A stretch of 48,650 bases of DNA from Buchananella hordeovulneris (lineage in GTDB: Bacteria; Actinomycetota; Actinomycetes; Actinomycetales; Actinomycetaceae). The notes beneath the pieces were generated by a model. That model searched no databases, was not told where the DNA came from, and was given only the letters and a program-made list of their open reading frames with translations. The number at the start of each line of letters is the position of its first letter. The stretch's first letter is position 1. The translations under genes and the position numbers were made by a program. The DNA lies in contig JAUMWR010000006.1 of assembly GCA_030529545.1 (NCBI GenBank), positions 7,408-56,057 of the forward strand, written 5' to 3'. Of this stretch, positions 25,001 to 34,025 are shown one piece after another.

Positions 25001-26113
25001 GTGACTTCCTCTTACACCCCCGCTGGCCCGGCCTCTCGGCGCGGCCCCCTGTCCTACGGCGACCGCGTGCAGTTGACCGACGCCAAGGGCCGCATGCACA
25101 CGATCGTCCTCATGGAGGGCGGCTACTTCCACTCCCACCGCGGTTCCTTCCGCCACAGCGAGCTGGTTGGGCTGCACGAGGGCACGGTCCACACCACCTC
25201 CACGGGCGCGCAGTACCTGGTGCTGCGCCCGCTGCTGAGCGACTACGTGCTCTCGATGCCGCGCGGTGCGGCCGTGGTCTACCCGAAGGACTCGGGCCAG
25301 ATTGTGCAGATGGGGGACATCTTCCCGGGCGCGCGCGTGGTGGAGGCCGGCGTGGGCTCGGGCGCGCTGTCCATGTCCCTGCTGAGCGCGGTGGGGGAGT
25401 ACGGCCAGCTCATCTCCTTTGAGCGGCGCGAGGACTTTGCGGAGATCGCGCAGGCGAACGTGGACATGTGGTTTGGTCGCCGTCACCCGGCGTGGCGGGT
25501 CGAGGTGGGCGACCTCGCCGAGCGCCTGCCGCAGGTCGTGGAGCCCGGTTCGATCGACCGGATCGTGCTGGACATGCTGGCCCCCTGGGAAAACCTGCAG
25601 GTGTGCGCGGACGCGCTGGCCCCGGGCGGTGTGCTGCTCTGCTACGTCGCCACGGTCACGCAGTTGTCGCGCGTGGTGGAGGACATGCGCGCCAGCGGGC
25701 TCTTCACCGAGCCGCACGCGTGGGAGTCGATGGTGCGCGACTGGCACCTGGAGGGCCTGGCCGTGCGCCCCGATCACCGCATGGTGGCCCACACCGGCTT
25801 CCTGGTGGCCGCCCGCCGCCTGGCGCCCGGCCACCAGCCGCCGCTGCGCAGCCGCCGCCCCGCGAAGGGTGCCTACACGGGCGAGGAGGTGTGGACCAGC
25901 CAGGACCTGGGCGAGCGTCCCACCTCTGACAAGAAGGTGCGCAAGGTCAAACGCGACGTGACCGCCCGCGCCCACGACCTGGTTGACGCCGCCGCTCCGG
26001 CCGTGCCTGCGGCGCCGTTTGTGGACGACGTTCCCGCCGCCGCCCCCTTAGCCGTGGCCGACGCGCGCCCGGCCGCTGCTGGCGCGCAGACCGGCCAGGC
26101 GCAGGAGTCCTGA
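25001..26113 (+). CDS. trmI: tRNA (adenine-N1)-methyltransferase TrmI
   Basis: SAM-dependent enzyme that makes m1A58 in the tRNA T-loop; 370 aa. The N-terminal beta domain is followed by the VVEAGVGSGALSMSLL SAM-binding motif (about 112-127) and the IDRIVLDMLAPWEN motif. Residues about 300-370 are an Ala/Pro-rich tail that looks disordered and is longer than in the mycobacterial homologue I recall (about 280 aa). First gene of the pupylation operon, a conserved arrangement in actinobacteria. Its TGA overlaps the ATG of arc by one base. Confidence 0.93.
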   Translation: MTSSYTPAGPASRRGPLSYGDRVQLTDAKGRMHTIVLMEGGYFHSHRGSFRHSELVGLHEGTVHTTSTGAQYLVLRPLLSDYVLSMPRGAAVVYPKDSGQIVQMGDIFPGARVVEAGVGSGALSMSLLSAVGEYGQLISFERREDFAEIAQANVDMWFGRRHPAWRVEVGDLAERLPQVVEPGSIDRIVLDMLAPWENLQVCADALAPGGVLLCYVATVTQLSRVVEDMRASGLFTEPHAWESMVRDWHLEGLAVRPDHRMVAHTGFLVAARRLAPGHQPPLRSRRPAKGAYTGEEVWTSQDLGERPTSDKKVRKVKRDVTARAHDLVDAAAPAVPAAPFVDDVPAAAPLAVADARPAAAGAQTGQAQES

Positions 26114-27543
26114 TGTTGGACCCCCAGGCCGCCGAGATCGCCTCACTGCAGGAGAAAAACGCCCGCCTGGCGAGTGCTCTTGCGGACGCGCGCGCCCACC
26201 TGGCGGCCTTGGGGGAGCAGGTGGAGGCCTGGCGCGCCAGCGCCCTAGACGTGGGCACCGTGGTGGAGGTCGACATGACCGAGCGCCGCGTGCTCGCCCA
26301 GCTGGGGGCCGGTTTGCGCTCCCTGCCGGCCGCCTCTCACCTGGTGCTGGGCACGCTGCGGCCAGGCAGCCGGGTGCTGGTGGACGCAGACTCGGTGGCG
26401 GTGAACGTGCTGGCCACCGCCGGCGGCGGGGAGCTGTGCTTCCTGACCGAGCGCTTGGACAAGCAGCGCGGGATCGTCTCCACGCAGTCGGGCGAGCGCG
26501 TAGTGCTGCTGGGCCACCTGGAGGCCCTGGAGCTGGGCGTGGGGGACTGCCTGCGTTGCGACCTGCGGGCCGGGGTGGCGCTGGAGATGATCGAGCGCCA
26601 GGACGTCGAGCAGCTCCTGACCCCGCAGGTGCCGGACGTGGAGTTCGCGGACATCGGCGGCCTGGATGACGTGGTGGCCACGGTGCGCCAGGCGATCGAC
26701 CTGCCGCTGCAGCAGCCCGAGCTCTTCACGCGGTTCGGTCTGCGCCCGGCCAGCGGCATCCTGCTGTACGGCCCGCCCGGCTGCGGCAAGACGATGATCG
26801 CCAAGGCCCTGGCGACCCAACTTGCCCGCTCCCAGGGCGCGGCCGGCCACTTCCTGGCGATCAACGGCCCGCAGCTGCTGGACAAATACGTGGGTGAGAC
26901 CGAGCGCAAGATCCGCGCCGTCTTTGCTCGGGCGCGCGAGCTGGCGGCCACGGGCGCGGCGGTGGTGGTGTTCTTCGACGAGATGGAGGCGCTCTTCCGC
27001 CGTCGGGGCGCCGGCAAGTCCAGCGACATGGAGACCACAATCGTCCCGCAGCTGCTGACCGAGCTGGACGGTGTGGGCGGTCTGCAGGGCGTGCGCGTGA
27101 TCGGCGCGACCAACCGCGAGGACATGATCGACCCGGCTGTGATGCGCCCGGGCCGCCTGGACTTGAAGCTGCGGATTTCGCGCCCGAACGCCGAGCAGTG
27201 CCACGCGATCGCCCTGACCCACCTGCGGCCGGGCGTGCCAATCTGCCTGCAGGTGCCGGGGGACGACGCTGCCGCGCGCCGCTCCTTCCTGGCCGCCGCC
27301 CTGGTGACCGGCCTGCAGGAGGAGAGGATCGGGGCGGACCCGGCAGGCCGGGCCCTGTCCCTGCTAGCGGTGGCCTCCGGCGCTCTGGTGGCCCAGATCG
27401 TGGACCGCGCCAAGCTGGCGGCCCTGCAGGCGAGCGCCGCGGGCGGACCGGAGGGAATCACGGTTGACCATATCCACGCGGCTGTAAAGGCTGAGGCCTT
27501 GCAAGCTGCGGAGCTCATGGAGCAGAGGGGAGAGCGTCTGTGA
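26113..27543 (+). CDS. arc: AAA+ ATPase ARC/Mpa, without a proteasome-docking tail
   Basis: Hexameric ring unfoldase of 476 aa that recognises pupylated proteins through an N-terminal coiled coil (about 5-45), followed by interdomain OB folds and one AAA+ module. Walker A GPPGCGKT is at 220-227, Walker B is VFFDEMEAL, and the arginine-finger region is MRPGRLD. Proteasome-bearing actinobacteria have a C-terminal GQYL that docks into the 20S core; here the protein ends AAELMEQRGERL, with no such tyrosine. That agrees with the missing prcBA. It may work as a stand-alone unfoldase, as reported for corynebacterial ARC. The GTGA overlap couples it to dop. Confidence 0.93.
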   Translation: MLDPQAAEIASLQEKNARLASALADARAHLAALGEQVEAWRASALDVGTVVEVDMTERRVLAQLGAGLRSLPAASHLVLGTLRPGSRVLVDADSVAVNVLATAGGGELCFLTERLDKQRGIVSTQSGERVVLLGHLEALELGVGDCLRCDLRAGVALEMIERQDVEQLLTPQVPDVEFADIGGLDDVVATVRQAIDLPLQQPELFTRFGLRPASGILLYGPPGCGKTMIAKALATQLARSQGAAGHFLAINGPQLLDKYVGETERKIRAVFARARELAATGAAVVVFFDEMEALFRRRGAGKSSDMETTIVPQLLTELDGVGGLQGVRVIGATNREDMIDPAVMRPGRLDLKLRISRPNAEQCHAIALTHLRPGVPICLQVPGDDAAARRSFLAAALVTGLQEERIGADPAGRALSLLAVASGALVAQIVDRAKLAALQASAAGGPEGITVDHIHAAVKAEALQAAELMEQRGERL

Positions 27544-29156
27544 CCGGGCGGATTCTGGGCACCGAAACCGAATACGGCATCCTGGGCCCCAGCGGCGGGC
27601 AGTCGCACGTGCTGGCCACTGCCCTGGTGGAGGCCTACGCGGGGCTGCTGGAAAAGCCGGTGACGCGCTGGGACTACGCGGGCGAGGACCCGCTCAACGA
27701 CCTGCGCGGCACGCGCCTGGAGCGGGCGGCGGCCCACCCCTCCCAGCTCACCGACGCCAGCGCCCACCAGCAGGGCGGCGGGGTGCACGTGGCCGCCGCG
27801 CCGGCTAACTTTCCGGGCGGTGCCCAGGCAGGGGCGGCGGCGGGAACGTCGGCCCCGCAAATCGAGGCAGCGGTGTTGGCAACCGCCACTGCGCTGCCGC
27901 GCCCCAGCCGCGCCGAGCTCTCCCTGCCCCACCCGGGCGTGGTGATCACGCCGGCGGGCGCGCGCTTCTACGTGGACCACGCCCACCCGGAGTACTCGGG
28001 CGGCGAGTGCGACTCCATCCGCGCCGCCGTGGCCGTGGACCGCGCGGGCGACCTGGTGGCCCAGCGCGCGGCGCAGGCGCTGGGCGACGGCACGATCGTC
28101 TACAAGAACAACACCGACGGCAAGGGCGCGGCCTACGGCTCCCACGAGAACTACCAGGTGCGCCGCGAGGTGGACCTGGATGACCTGATCTCGGTGCTCA
28201 CCCCCTTCCTGGTCACCCGCCCGATCCTGTGCGGCACCGGCAGGCTGGGGCGCGGGCAGCGCTCGCAGGTCCCCGGCTTCCAGCTCTCCCAGCGCGCCGA
28301 CTTCATCGAGAACGACATCGGCCTGGAGACAACGTTCAACCGGCCCATCTTCAACACGCGCGACGAGCCACACGCCGACGCCCGCCAGTGGCGGCGCCTG
28401 CACGTGATCAACGGTGACGCCAACCAGTTCGAGTTCTCCACCTTCCTGCGCCTGGGCACCACCGCCCTGGTACTGGACATGATCGAGGCCGGCGTGCCCC
28501 TGGAGGTGCAGGCCCTGAACCTGGCCAGCCCGCTGCGCGCGGTCACCGAGATCTCCTACGACGCCACGCTGGCCACGACCCTGGAGCTGCAAAGCGGTGC
28601 CACCGCCACCGCGATCGAGATTCAGCGCGCCTACCGCGAGGCGGTCATCAGCGCGCTGGGCGAGCGCGCCACCGAGGGGGAGAACGGCGAGATCCTGCAC
28701 TGGTGGGGCCACGTCCTGGACCTGCTGGAGACCGACCGGGACGCCGCCGCTCCGTACGTGGAGTGGGTGGCCAAGCTGACCCTGCTGGAGGGAATGCACG
28801 CCCGCCTGGGCGGCGACTGGGCCCACCCGAAGCTGGCGGCCCTGGACCTGCAGTGGCACGACCTGGACCCGGCGCGCTCCCTGGTTGCCCGCCTGGACGC
28901 CGCCGGGCGGGTGGCCCACTTACTGACGCCCGGGGAGATCGAGGCGGCCGTGGCGGCCTCGCCGTGCCAGACGCGCGCGGCCGTGCGCGGACGCGCGGTG
29001 GCGCAGCTGCCCGTGGTCAGCGCCTCGTGGACTTCGGTGATCCTGGACCTGCCGGGGGATGAGTACTTGCGCCGCGTGGCCCTGCCGGAGGCCAGCGGAG
29101 CCGCGCTGCCTGCCCTGTTGGAGCGGGCTTACGATGTTTTGAGGGAGGAAGTATGA
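27540..29156 (+). CDS. dop: Pup deamidase/depupylase Dop, with an enlarged Dop-loop
   Basis: Deamidates the C-terminal Gln of Pup to Glu and removes Pup from substrates. It has a carboxylate-amine ligase fold and 538 aa. Key elements are GTETEYGI (Mg-binding Glu 9 and 11), the catalytic Asp in YVDHAHPEYS (about D146), NNTDGKGAAYGSHENY and FNRPIFNTRDEPHAD. The catalytic Asp is near position 95 in mycobacterial Dop, so about 50 extra residues lie before it. These fall mainly in 76-132, an Ala/Gly/Gln-rich stretch where the Dop-loop sits. The insert DNA contains a copy of AACGTCGGCC (27845-27854). Overlaps arc by 4 nt, and its stop codon overlaps pup. Confidence 0.94.
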   Translation: MTGRILGTETEYGILGPSGGQSHVLATALVEAYAGLLEKPVTRWDYAGEDPLNDLRGTRLERAAAHPSQLTDASAHQQGGGVHVAAAPANFPGGAQAGAAAGTSAPQIEAAVLATATALPRPSRAELSLPHPGVVITPAGARFYVDHAHPEYSGGECDSIRAAVAVDRAGDLVAQRAAQALGDGTIVYKNNTDGKGAAYGSHENYQVRREVDLDDLISVLTPFLVTRPILCGTGRLGRGQRSQVPGFQLSQRADFIENDIGLETTFNRPIFNTRDEPHADARQWRRLHVINGDANQFEFSTFLRLGTTALVLDMIEAGVPLEVQALNLASPLRAVTEISYDATLATTLELQSGATATAIEIQRAYREAVISALGERATEGENGEILHWWGHVLDLLETDRDAAAPYVEWVAKLTLLEGMHARLGGDWAHPKLAALDLQWHDLDPARSLVARLDAAGRVAHLLTPGEIEAAVAASPCQTRAAVRGRAVAQLPVVSASWTSVILDLPGDEYLRRVALPEASGAALPALLERAYDVLREEV

Positions 29157-29332
29157 GCGAGCAGATCTTTGCGCCCATGCCCCAGGAGGGCAGCGTGCCG
29201 GGGGGAGGCAGCCCGCTGCGGGCGCAGGCCAAGGACGTGGACCTGGATGCGCTGCTGGACGACATCGACTCGGTGCTGGCCACCGACGCCCAAGCCTTTG
29301 TGCAGGGCTTTGTGCAAAAGGGCGGTCAGTGA
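29153..29332 (+). CDS. pup: Prokaryotic ubiquitin-like protein Pup
   Basis: 59-residue intrinsically disordered protein tag. The C-terminal half has the helical ARC-binding region (DLDALLDDIDSVLATD), then AQAFVQGFVQKGGQ. It ends in GGQ, so it needs deamidation by Dop before PafA can attach it to lysines. The N-terminal 25 residues are a Gly/Pro-rich tail lacking the usual acidic and Thr/Gln-rich stretch. The ATG at 29153 overlaps the dop stop (ATGA) and follows GAGGGAGGAA. pafA starts within its last codons (GTGA overlap at 29329), leaving no space for prcBA. Confidence 0.93.
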   Translation: MSEQIFAPMPQEGSVPGGGSPLRAQAKDVDLDALLDDIDSVLATDAQAFVQGFVQKGGQ

Positions 29333-30726
29333 GCGGTGAGGGAGGGCGCCGGCGGATCGTCGGGGTAGAGGTCGAGTACGGCATCACCCACGTGAGCGCC
29401 GCCCAGGCGCTGAGCGCTGAGGAGGCCGCGCAGGAGTTGTTTGCCGACCCGAGCCTGGCCAAGGGCGCCAACATGTTCCTGCCCAACGGGGGCAGGCTCT
29501 ACCTGGACGTCGGCGCCCACCCGGAGTACGCCACCGCCGAGTGCGCCCTGCTGGGGGACGTGCTGGTGCAGGACCGCTTTGGCAGCGAGCTCTTGGGGGA
29601 GCTGGCCCACCGCGCCACGCAGCGCCTGAACGCGCGCGGCGTGGCCGGAGCGATCCACCTGCTGCGCAACAACCTGGACTCCGCCGGCTCCTCCTTTGGC
29701 TGCCACGAGAACTACCTGATCCGCCGCCGCTTCGACTTCCGCGCCCGCGTCATGGGGTTGGTGCCCCACCTAGTCAGCCGCCAGGTGGTGGCTGGCGCCG
29801 GGCACGTTTGCTGCGGCGAGGATGGCAGCGCCACCTACGTACTGTCCCAGCGCGCCGACGTGGTCAGCGAGGTGGTGTCCGCCGCCACGACGCGCGCCCG
29901 GCCGCTCATCAACACCCGCGACGAGCCCCACGCCAACCACGAGCTCTACCGCCGCCTGCACATCATCAACGCAGACACCTCGATGGCGGAGGGCTCCAAC
30001 CTCATCAACCTCGCCTCCACCGCGCTCGTCCTGAGCGCCCTGGAGGAGGGCGCGCGGCTGACCGACCTGGAGCTGGTGGACCCCATCGGGGCCGTGCGCG
30101 CCATCTCCGCCGCCCCGCAGGCGCGCGTGGAGCTGAAGAACGGCCAGTGGCTGACCGGACTGGAGCTGCAGGCGCACTACGTGGAGCGCACCGCCGCCCT
30201 GGCGGCGGCGGACCCCGACCCGTGGGTGCGCCTGGGGCACGAGCTGTGGGCCAAGAGCGTGGACGCGCTGCGCGGCGGACGCGAGGACGAGGTCGCGGAC
30301 CTCCTGGACCACGTCGCCAAGGGCCGCCTGCTGCGCCGCCACTGCGAGCGCCACGGCGTGGCGCTGAACCACCCGTCGGTGGAGATGCTGGAGCTGGCCT
30401 ACCACGACATCACCGGCAACGGCCTGCGCCCCCGCCTGGAGGCGGTCGGCGCCCTGCGCCGCCTGACCAGAGCGGCGGACGTGGAGCGCGCCCGCACCGA
30501 GGCACCCGCCACGCGCGCCAGCCTGCGCGCCCGGGCCATCGCCGCCGCCCAGCGCAGCAGGCGTGACCTCGCGGTGGACTGGACGACGCTGCGCCTGCAG
30601 GACCGCTCCGTGCAGGCGATCACCCTGGCAGACCCGTGGGAGACCGCCAACGCCGAGGTGGAGCAGCTCATCGACAACCTGGAAGGAAACGGGCCCGCCA
30701 CGACTGCGGCGATGCTAGTGCTATGA
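29329..30726 (+). CDS. pafA: Pup-protein ligase PafA
   Basis: ATP-dependent ligase joining the Pup C-terminal Glu to substrate lysines; 465 aa, paralogous to Dop. The N-terminal IVGVEVEYGI holds the Mg-binding acidic residues, LYLDVGAHPEYAT gives the catalytic Asp (D60), and HENYLIRR plus LINTRDEPHANHE follow. It lacks the Dop-loop. The C-terminal domain (about 395-465) is present. A GTG start overlaps the end of pup, and the stop overlaps the fkbP start (ATGA), so the operon continues. Confidence 0.94.
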   Translation: MSGEGGRRRIVGVEVEYGITHVSAAQALSAEEAAQELFADPSLAKGANMFLPNGGRLYLDVGAHPEYATAECALLGDVLVQDRFGSELLGELAHRATQRLNARGVAGAIHLLRNNLDSAGSSFGCHENYLIRRRFDFRARVMGLVPHLVSRQVVAGAGHVCCGEDGSATYVLSQRADVVSEVVSAATTRARPLINTRDEPHANHELYRRLHIINADTSMAEGSNLINLASTALVLSALEEGARLTDLELVDPIGAVRAISAAPQARVELKNGQWLTGLELQAHYVERTAALAAADPDPWVRLGHELWAKSVDALRGGREDEVADLLDHVAKGRLLRRHCERHGVALNHPSVEMLELAYHDITGNGLRPRLEAVGALRRLTRAADVERARTEAPATRASLRARAIAAAQRSRRDLAVDWTTLRLQDRSVQAITLADPWETANAEVEQLIDNLEGNGPATTAAMLVL

Positions 30727-31847
30727 ACGACCAGCCCAACTCCCCGCTGCCCTCCCGGCGCGCACTGCGAGCCGCCACCGCCGGGACCGAGAACGGCGCG
30801 CCCGGAGCCGGAAAAGACTCGCGGCGCGCCGTCAAGGACGGGCCGCCGCGCGCGAGCCGTCCGCGCCCGCTGCGGCGACGCTCCCAGCTCTTGGTGTGGG
30901 TCGTTGTGGCGCTGCTGGCTGTGCTGGTGGGGGTCCTGGTTGGGGTAATGCAGGCCTACCTTTCCAAGCCGGCTACCCAAAATGGTGCGCCGCCCTCGCT
31001 GGCGGGCGTGGAGGTAACGGGCCGCCTCGGTGCGTTGCCCACGCTCAGCCTGCCTACCGAGCTGCCACTGTCCCTGCCGGGCCAGGTGCGAGTGGTTGAG
31101 AGCGGGTTCGGCAAGGTGGTGCGAGAGGACGCGCGGGTGGTGCTAGCTATCACCACCTTCGATGGGTCCACCGGCCGCCAAACCATGGCCGGCCAGCGCC
31201 CGCGGATCGAAGTAGTGGAGGCGACCACGCAGAATCTGGGGCCCACCATCTTCTCCGCCGTGGCGGGGCGGCCCGAGGGCACGCGCCTGCTGCTGATGAC
31301 CCCGGTGGAAGAGGAGGGCCGGGCCTACCAGGAGCTCGCAGTGGTGGACATCCTGCCCAGCCTGCTCGCCTCCGCGCCCAGCCAGCCGGGTGCATCTAGC
31401 CCCAGCGAGGCAGCGGACGCGGCGCCAAGCAGCGCCCCCACTGCGGCGCCCGACGGGCAGGCGCCGACGTTGTCCAGCATGGTCACCTTCACCCTGGAGG
31501 GCACTCCGGTGCTGAAACCGACCGGGAAGGCCGCCCCGATCGTGAAGGTGGAGGAGCTGATCCCGGGCACAGGGGAGCAGGTCACTCTGGGGGACACGGT
31601 GGTGCTCCAGTTCGCGCTCATGGGCTGGGACGGCACGCTGCACAAGTCCAGCTACGCCGAGGCCGGCCCCCAGAAGGTAAAGCTGGACACCCTCCAGCCC
31701 GGCCTGGCGGAGGCGCTGACGGACCGCGAGGTGGGCAGTCGCCTGGTGTTCTCCGTGCCCGCCGAGCTGGCCGACGGCTCCGGCGACGTGCTGGCCATGG
31801 TGGACCTGCTGGCCATCGCAGAGCAGGCCGAGCCCGCTCAGGAGTAG
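30723..31847 (+). CDS. Membrane-anchored FKBP-type peptidyl-prolyl isomerase-like protein
   Basis: 374-aa protein with a basic cytosolic N-terminus, one transmembrane segment (about residues 60-80) and an extracytoplasmic part. Two FKBP-like repeats are visible: a degenerate one (about 95-215) and a second (about 275-365) with GDTVVLQFALMGWDG and GLAEALTDREVGSRLVFSVP. Several FKBP active-site aromatics seem to be missing, so isomerase activity is uncertain. FKBP genes commonly follow pafA in actinobacteria. The pafBC regulators usually found next are absent. Its 3' end overlaps the converging kinase-like gene by 10 nt. Confidence 0.82.
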   Translation: MNDQPNSPLPSRRALRAATAGTENGAPGAGKDSRRAVKDGPPRASRPRPLRRRSQLLVWVVVALLAVLVGVLVGVMQAYLSKPATQNGAPPSLAGVEVTGRLGALPTLSLPTELPLSLPGQVRVVESGFGKVVREDARVVLAITTFDGSTGRQTMAGQRPRIEVVEATTQNLGPTIFSAVAGRPEGTRLLLMTPVEEEGRAYQELAVVDILPSLLASAPSQPGASSPSEAADAAPSSAPTAAPDGQAPTLSSMVTFTLEGTPVLKPTGKAAPIVKVEELIPGTGEQVTLGDTVVLQFALMGWDGTLHKSSYAEAGPQKVKLDTLQPGLAEALTDREVGSRLVFSVPAELADGSGDVLAMVDLLAIAEQAEPAQE

Positions 31848-32401
31848 ATCAAGAACTGCTGGCGCGCGGTGCAGCCGCCGGCGCGGGCCCGCTGGGCCTG
31901 CTCGTCTGCCGCCCAGCGCTGCCAGAGGTCGCCCCAATACCCGTCCCGGTTATCGACGCGGCGGCGGCGCTCGGCTCCGGGCGCCTCCACGCGCACCACG
32001 ACGTCGGCGTAGCGTCCCAAGGCAACGTCGGCCCCCACCCCCTCAATAACCACGGGGCCGCGCAGGCGCGCGGGGTGGAGCAGGCGAGCGGCCGGGCCGG
32101 GGCGCATGGCGAGCCAATCGAAGGTGGTGAGGTCCGCGCGACCGTGGCACAGGGCCCGCCCGAGCGCGCGTGCAAATCCCCGCGTGCCGGCCTCCAAACC
32201 CCGCCAGCCCAGGTAGGCGAGCTCCAGCTCCCACTTCACCGCCGCCGGGCCCAGCAGGTCCAGCACAGCGGTGGCGAGGGTGGACTTGCCAGCCCCGGAA
32301 TTGCCACCAATCACCAGCACTCCCCGGGGCGGGAGGGCGGCGGCCAACACCGCCGGCGCGCGGTCTATTTCAAGAATGCGAGCAGGGGCTGGCCAAAACA
32401 T
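31838..32401 (-). CDS. P-loop kinase-like ATP-binding protein (uridine-kinase-like)
   Basis: 187-aa nucleotide-binding protein with a Walker [11 protein letters not shown] (about 31-40) after a hydrophobic strand, and a [10 protein letters not shown] strand resembling the Walker B position of uridine-kinase-like NTPases. Substrate and role are unknown. Start at the ATG at 32401: TAGCCT ends 6 nt upstream, whereas the TTG at 32407 would fall inside that spacer. It is divergent from hisF across a 38-nt gap that holds both promoters, and its 3' end overlaps fkbP by 10 nt. Confidence 0.75.
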   Translation of the reverse strand: MFWPAPARILEIDRAPAVLAAALPPRGVLVIGGNSGAGKSTLATAVLDLLGPAAVKWELELAYLGWRGLEAGTRGFARALGRALCHGRADLTTFDWLAMRPGPAARLLHPARLRGPVVIEGVGADVALGRYADVVVRVEAPGAERRRRVDNRDGYWGDLWQRWAADEQAQRARAGGCTARQQFLIYS

Positions 32402-32407
32402 GCCCAA

Positions 32408-32413
32408 AGGCTA
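32408..32413 (-). promoter_or_regulatory. -10 element of the kinase-like gene, leaderless
   Basis: TAGCCT on the minus strand, 6 nt before the ATG at 32401. A divergent TATGCT (32418-32423) on the plus strand could serve hisF. Confidence 0.5.
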
Positions 32414-32439
32414 CCCTTATGCTGGCGAAAGGAGCTGTA

Positions 32440-33222
32440 ATGACGGTGGCACTGCGGGTCATCCCCTGCCTGGACGTGGACGGTGGTCGCGTCGTCAAGG
32501 GAGTTAACTTCTCCAACCTGCGAGACGCGGGCGACCCGGTGGAGCTGGCCAAGCGCTACTCCGAGCAGGGTGCCGACGAGATCACCTTCCTGGACGTCTC
32601 TGCCTCCATCGAGGGGCGCGCCACCACGCTGGACATCGTCGCCCGCACGGCAGAGAACGTGTTTGTGCCGCTCACCGTAGGCGGCGGCGTGCGCAGCGTC
32701 GAGGACGTGGACCGCCTGCTGCGGGCCGGCGCGGACAAGGTGGGCGTCAACACCGCCGCGCTGGCCGATCCGAGCCTCCTAGCCCGCATTGCGGACCGCT
32801 TCGGGGACCAGGTGGTGGTCCTCTCCGTCGACGCTCGCCGCGGCCCCACCGACTCCGGTTACGAGGTGACCACCCACGGCGGCAAGCGCTCCAGCGGCAA
32901 GGACGCGCTTGAGTGGGTCCACGAGGCCTCCCAGCTTGGCGTGGGCGAGATCCTGCTGAACTCCATGGACGCAGACGGCGTGCGCGAGGGATTCGACCTC
33001 GAAATGCTCGCCGCCGTGCGCAAGGAGGTAAAGGTTCCCGTCATCGCCTCCGGCGGGGCGGGCGCCACCCAGCACTTCGTGGCCGCCGCCGACGCCGGGG
33101 CCGACGCCGTGCTCGCCGCCTCCGTCTTCCACTACGGCACCCTCACGATCAACGAGGTCAAGCAGGCCCTCCACGCGGCCGGCCACCTAGTGCGTCTCAC
33201 CGCAAAGGAGTCCGGCAGATGA
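32440..33222 (+). CDS. hisF: Imidazole glycerol phosphate synthase subunit HisF
   Basis: Cyclase subunit (260 aa, normal size) that with HisH converts PRFAR and glutamine-derived ammonia to IGP and AICAR in histidine synthesis. It is a TIM barrel with the catalytic aspartate in [14 protein letters not shown] at the N-terminus, the second in LNSMDADG, and phosphate loops VGGGVRS and [14 protein letters not shown] precedes the ATG at 32440 by 5 nt. The hisI ATG overlaps its stop codon. Confidence 0.95.
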   Translation: MTVALRVIPCLDVDGGRVVKGVNFSNLRDAGDPVELAKRYSEQGADEITFLDVSASIEGRATTLDIVARTAENVFVPLTVGGGVRSVEDVDRLLRAGADKVGVNTAALADPSLLARIADRFGDQVVVLSVDARRGPTDSGYEVTTHGGKRSSGKDALEWVHEASQLGVGEILLNSMDADGVREGFDLEMLAAVRKEVKVPVIASGGAGATQHFVAAADAGADAVLAASVFHYGTLTINEVKQALHAAGHLVRLTAKESGR

Positions 33223-34025
33223 CCCTCGGGCCCGGCCGGGTCGACGAGGCAGCCACCGATAACACGGCGGGGCAGAACGCGGCGGCCGCACTCGAAGGGG
33301 CGGCAGCACAGGGAGGGTCGCTCGAGGAAGCAACACTCGAAGGACCGGCAGTCGAGGCGTCGGCGGTAGAAACGTCGGACCCCGACGCCATCCCGGCGGA
33401 GCTCGCCGCCAAACTCAAATTCGATTCCAACGGACTCATCTGCGCGGTAATCCAAGACGCGGACAACGAGGACGTGCTCATGGTGGCGTGGATGAACCAC
33501 ACCGCGCTCGCCCGCACGCTGACCACCGGCCGTGTCTGGTTCTGGTCCCGCTCTCGCCAGGGGTACTGGCGCAAGGGAGACACCTCTGGGCACCGCCAGT
33601 ACGTCAAGTCCGTCCACACGGACTGCGATGGGGACACGCTCCTGGTCCGCGTCGAGCAAGTGGGGGCGGCCTGCCACACCGGCACCCGTACCTGCTTCGA
33701 GGCTGGGGGAGCGCTCCCCGCAGAGGTCGGCTCTGCTGCGGCAGACCTGGCCGGCGCGGTGGCGGGAGTAGACGCAGAAGGCGGAGCGGAAGCTGCGATG
33801 GGTGCTGCCGAGGCGGAGCAAACTGCCGTCGGCGTGGCGAGCAGCGAGGACGGCACCCCGGTCGAGGGGGCAGGCAAGCGGGGCGAGGGCGCCGGTACGC
33901 GCGCCTGGGCTGCGGTGCGCCGCCTCCTGTCCGGCGAGGGCGTGGCCTGGATCCTGGGCGCGTGGGTGCTTACCCGCGTGCTGCTGTTCTCCGGTGCCTC
34001 CAGCGTGGCCAGCGAGAACGGCTAG
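33219..34025 (+). CDS. hisI: Phosphoribosyl-AMP cyclohydrolase HisI with an in-frame mannosyltransferase head
   Basis: HisI hydrolyses PR-AMP in histidine synthesis. The recognisable HisI domain spans about 62-165, with [23 protein letters not shown], the metal-binding HTDCDGD and CHTGTRTCF. It is preceded by about 58 Ala/Glu-rich residues not typical of the family and followed by about 60 Ala/Gly/Glu-rich residues. The last 40 residues ([19 protein letters not shown]) are a transmembrane segment that matches the start of the next protein, not HisI. The frame ends at a TAG (34023-34025), immediately after which the mannosyltransferase sequence continues in the same frame. The ATGA overlap couples it to hisF. 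Confidence 0.85.
   Translation: MTLGPGRVDEAATDNTAGQNAAAALEGAAAQGGSLEEATLEGPAVEASAVETSDPDAIPAELAAKLKFDSNGLICAVIQDADNEDVLMVAWMNHTALARTLTTGRVWFWSRSRQGYWRKGDTSGHRQYVKSVHTDCDGDTLLVRVEQVGAACHTGTRTCFEAGGALPAEVGSAAADLAGAVAGVDAEGGAEAAMGAAEAEQTAVGVASSEDGTPVEGAGKRGEGAGTRAWAAVRRLLSGEGVAWILGAWVLTRVLLFSGASSVASENG

Noticed and set aside
26337-28919. 860-codon minus-strand open frame across arc and dop
   Set aside because: Antisense shadow of two well-identified genes; composition is Arg/Gly/His/Gln-rich as expected from complementing high-GC codons, with no motif or ribosome binding site.
19917-34025. TAG reassigned as a sense codon, from two in-frame TAGs inside gene-like frames
   Set aside because: TAG is the natural terminator of imuB, mutarotase, the FAD oxidoreductase, the HAD phosphatase, fkbP and trpC here, so recoding is unlikely.
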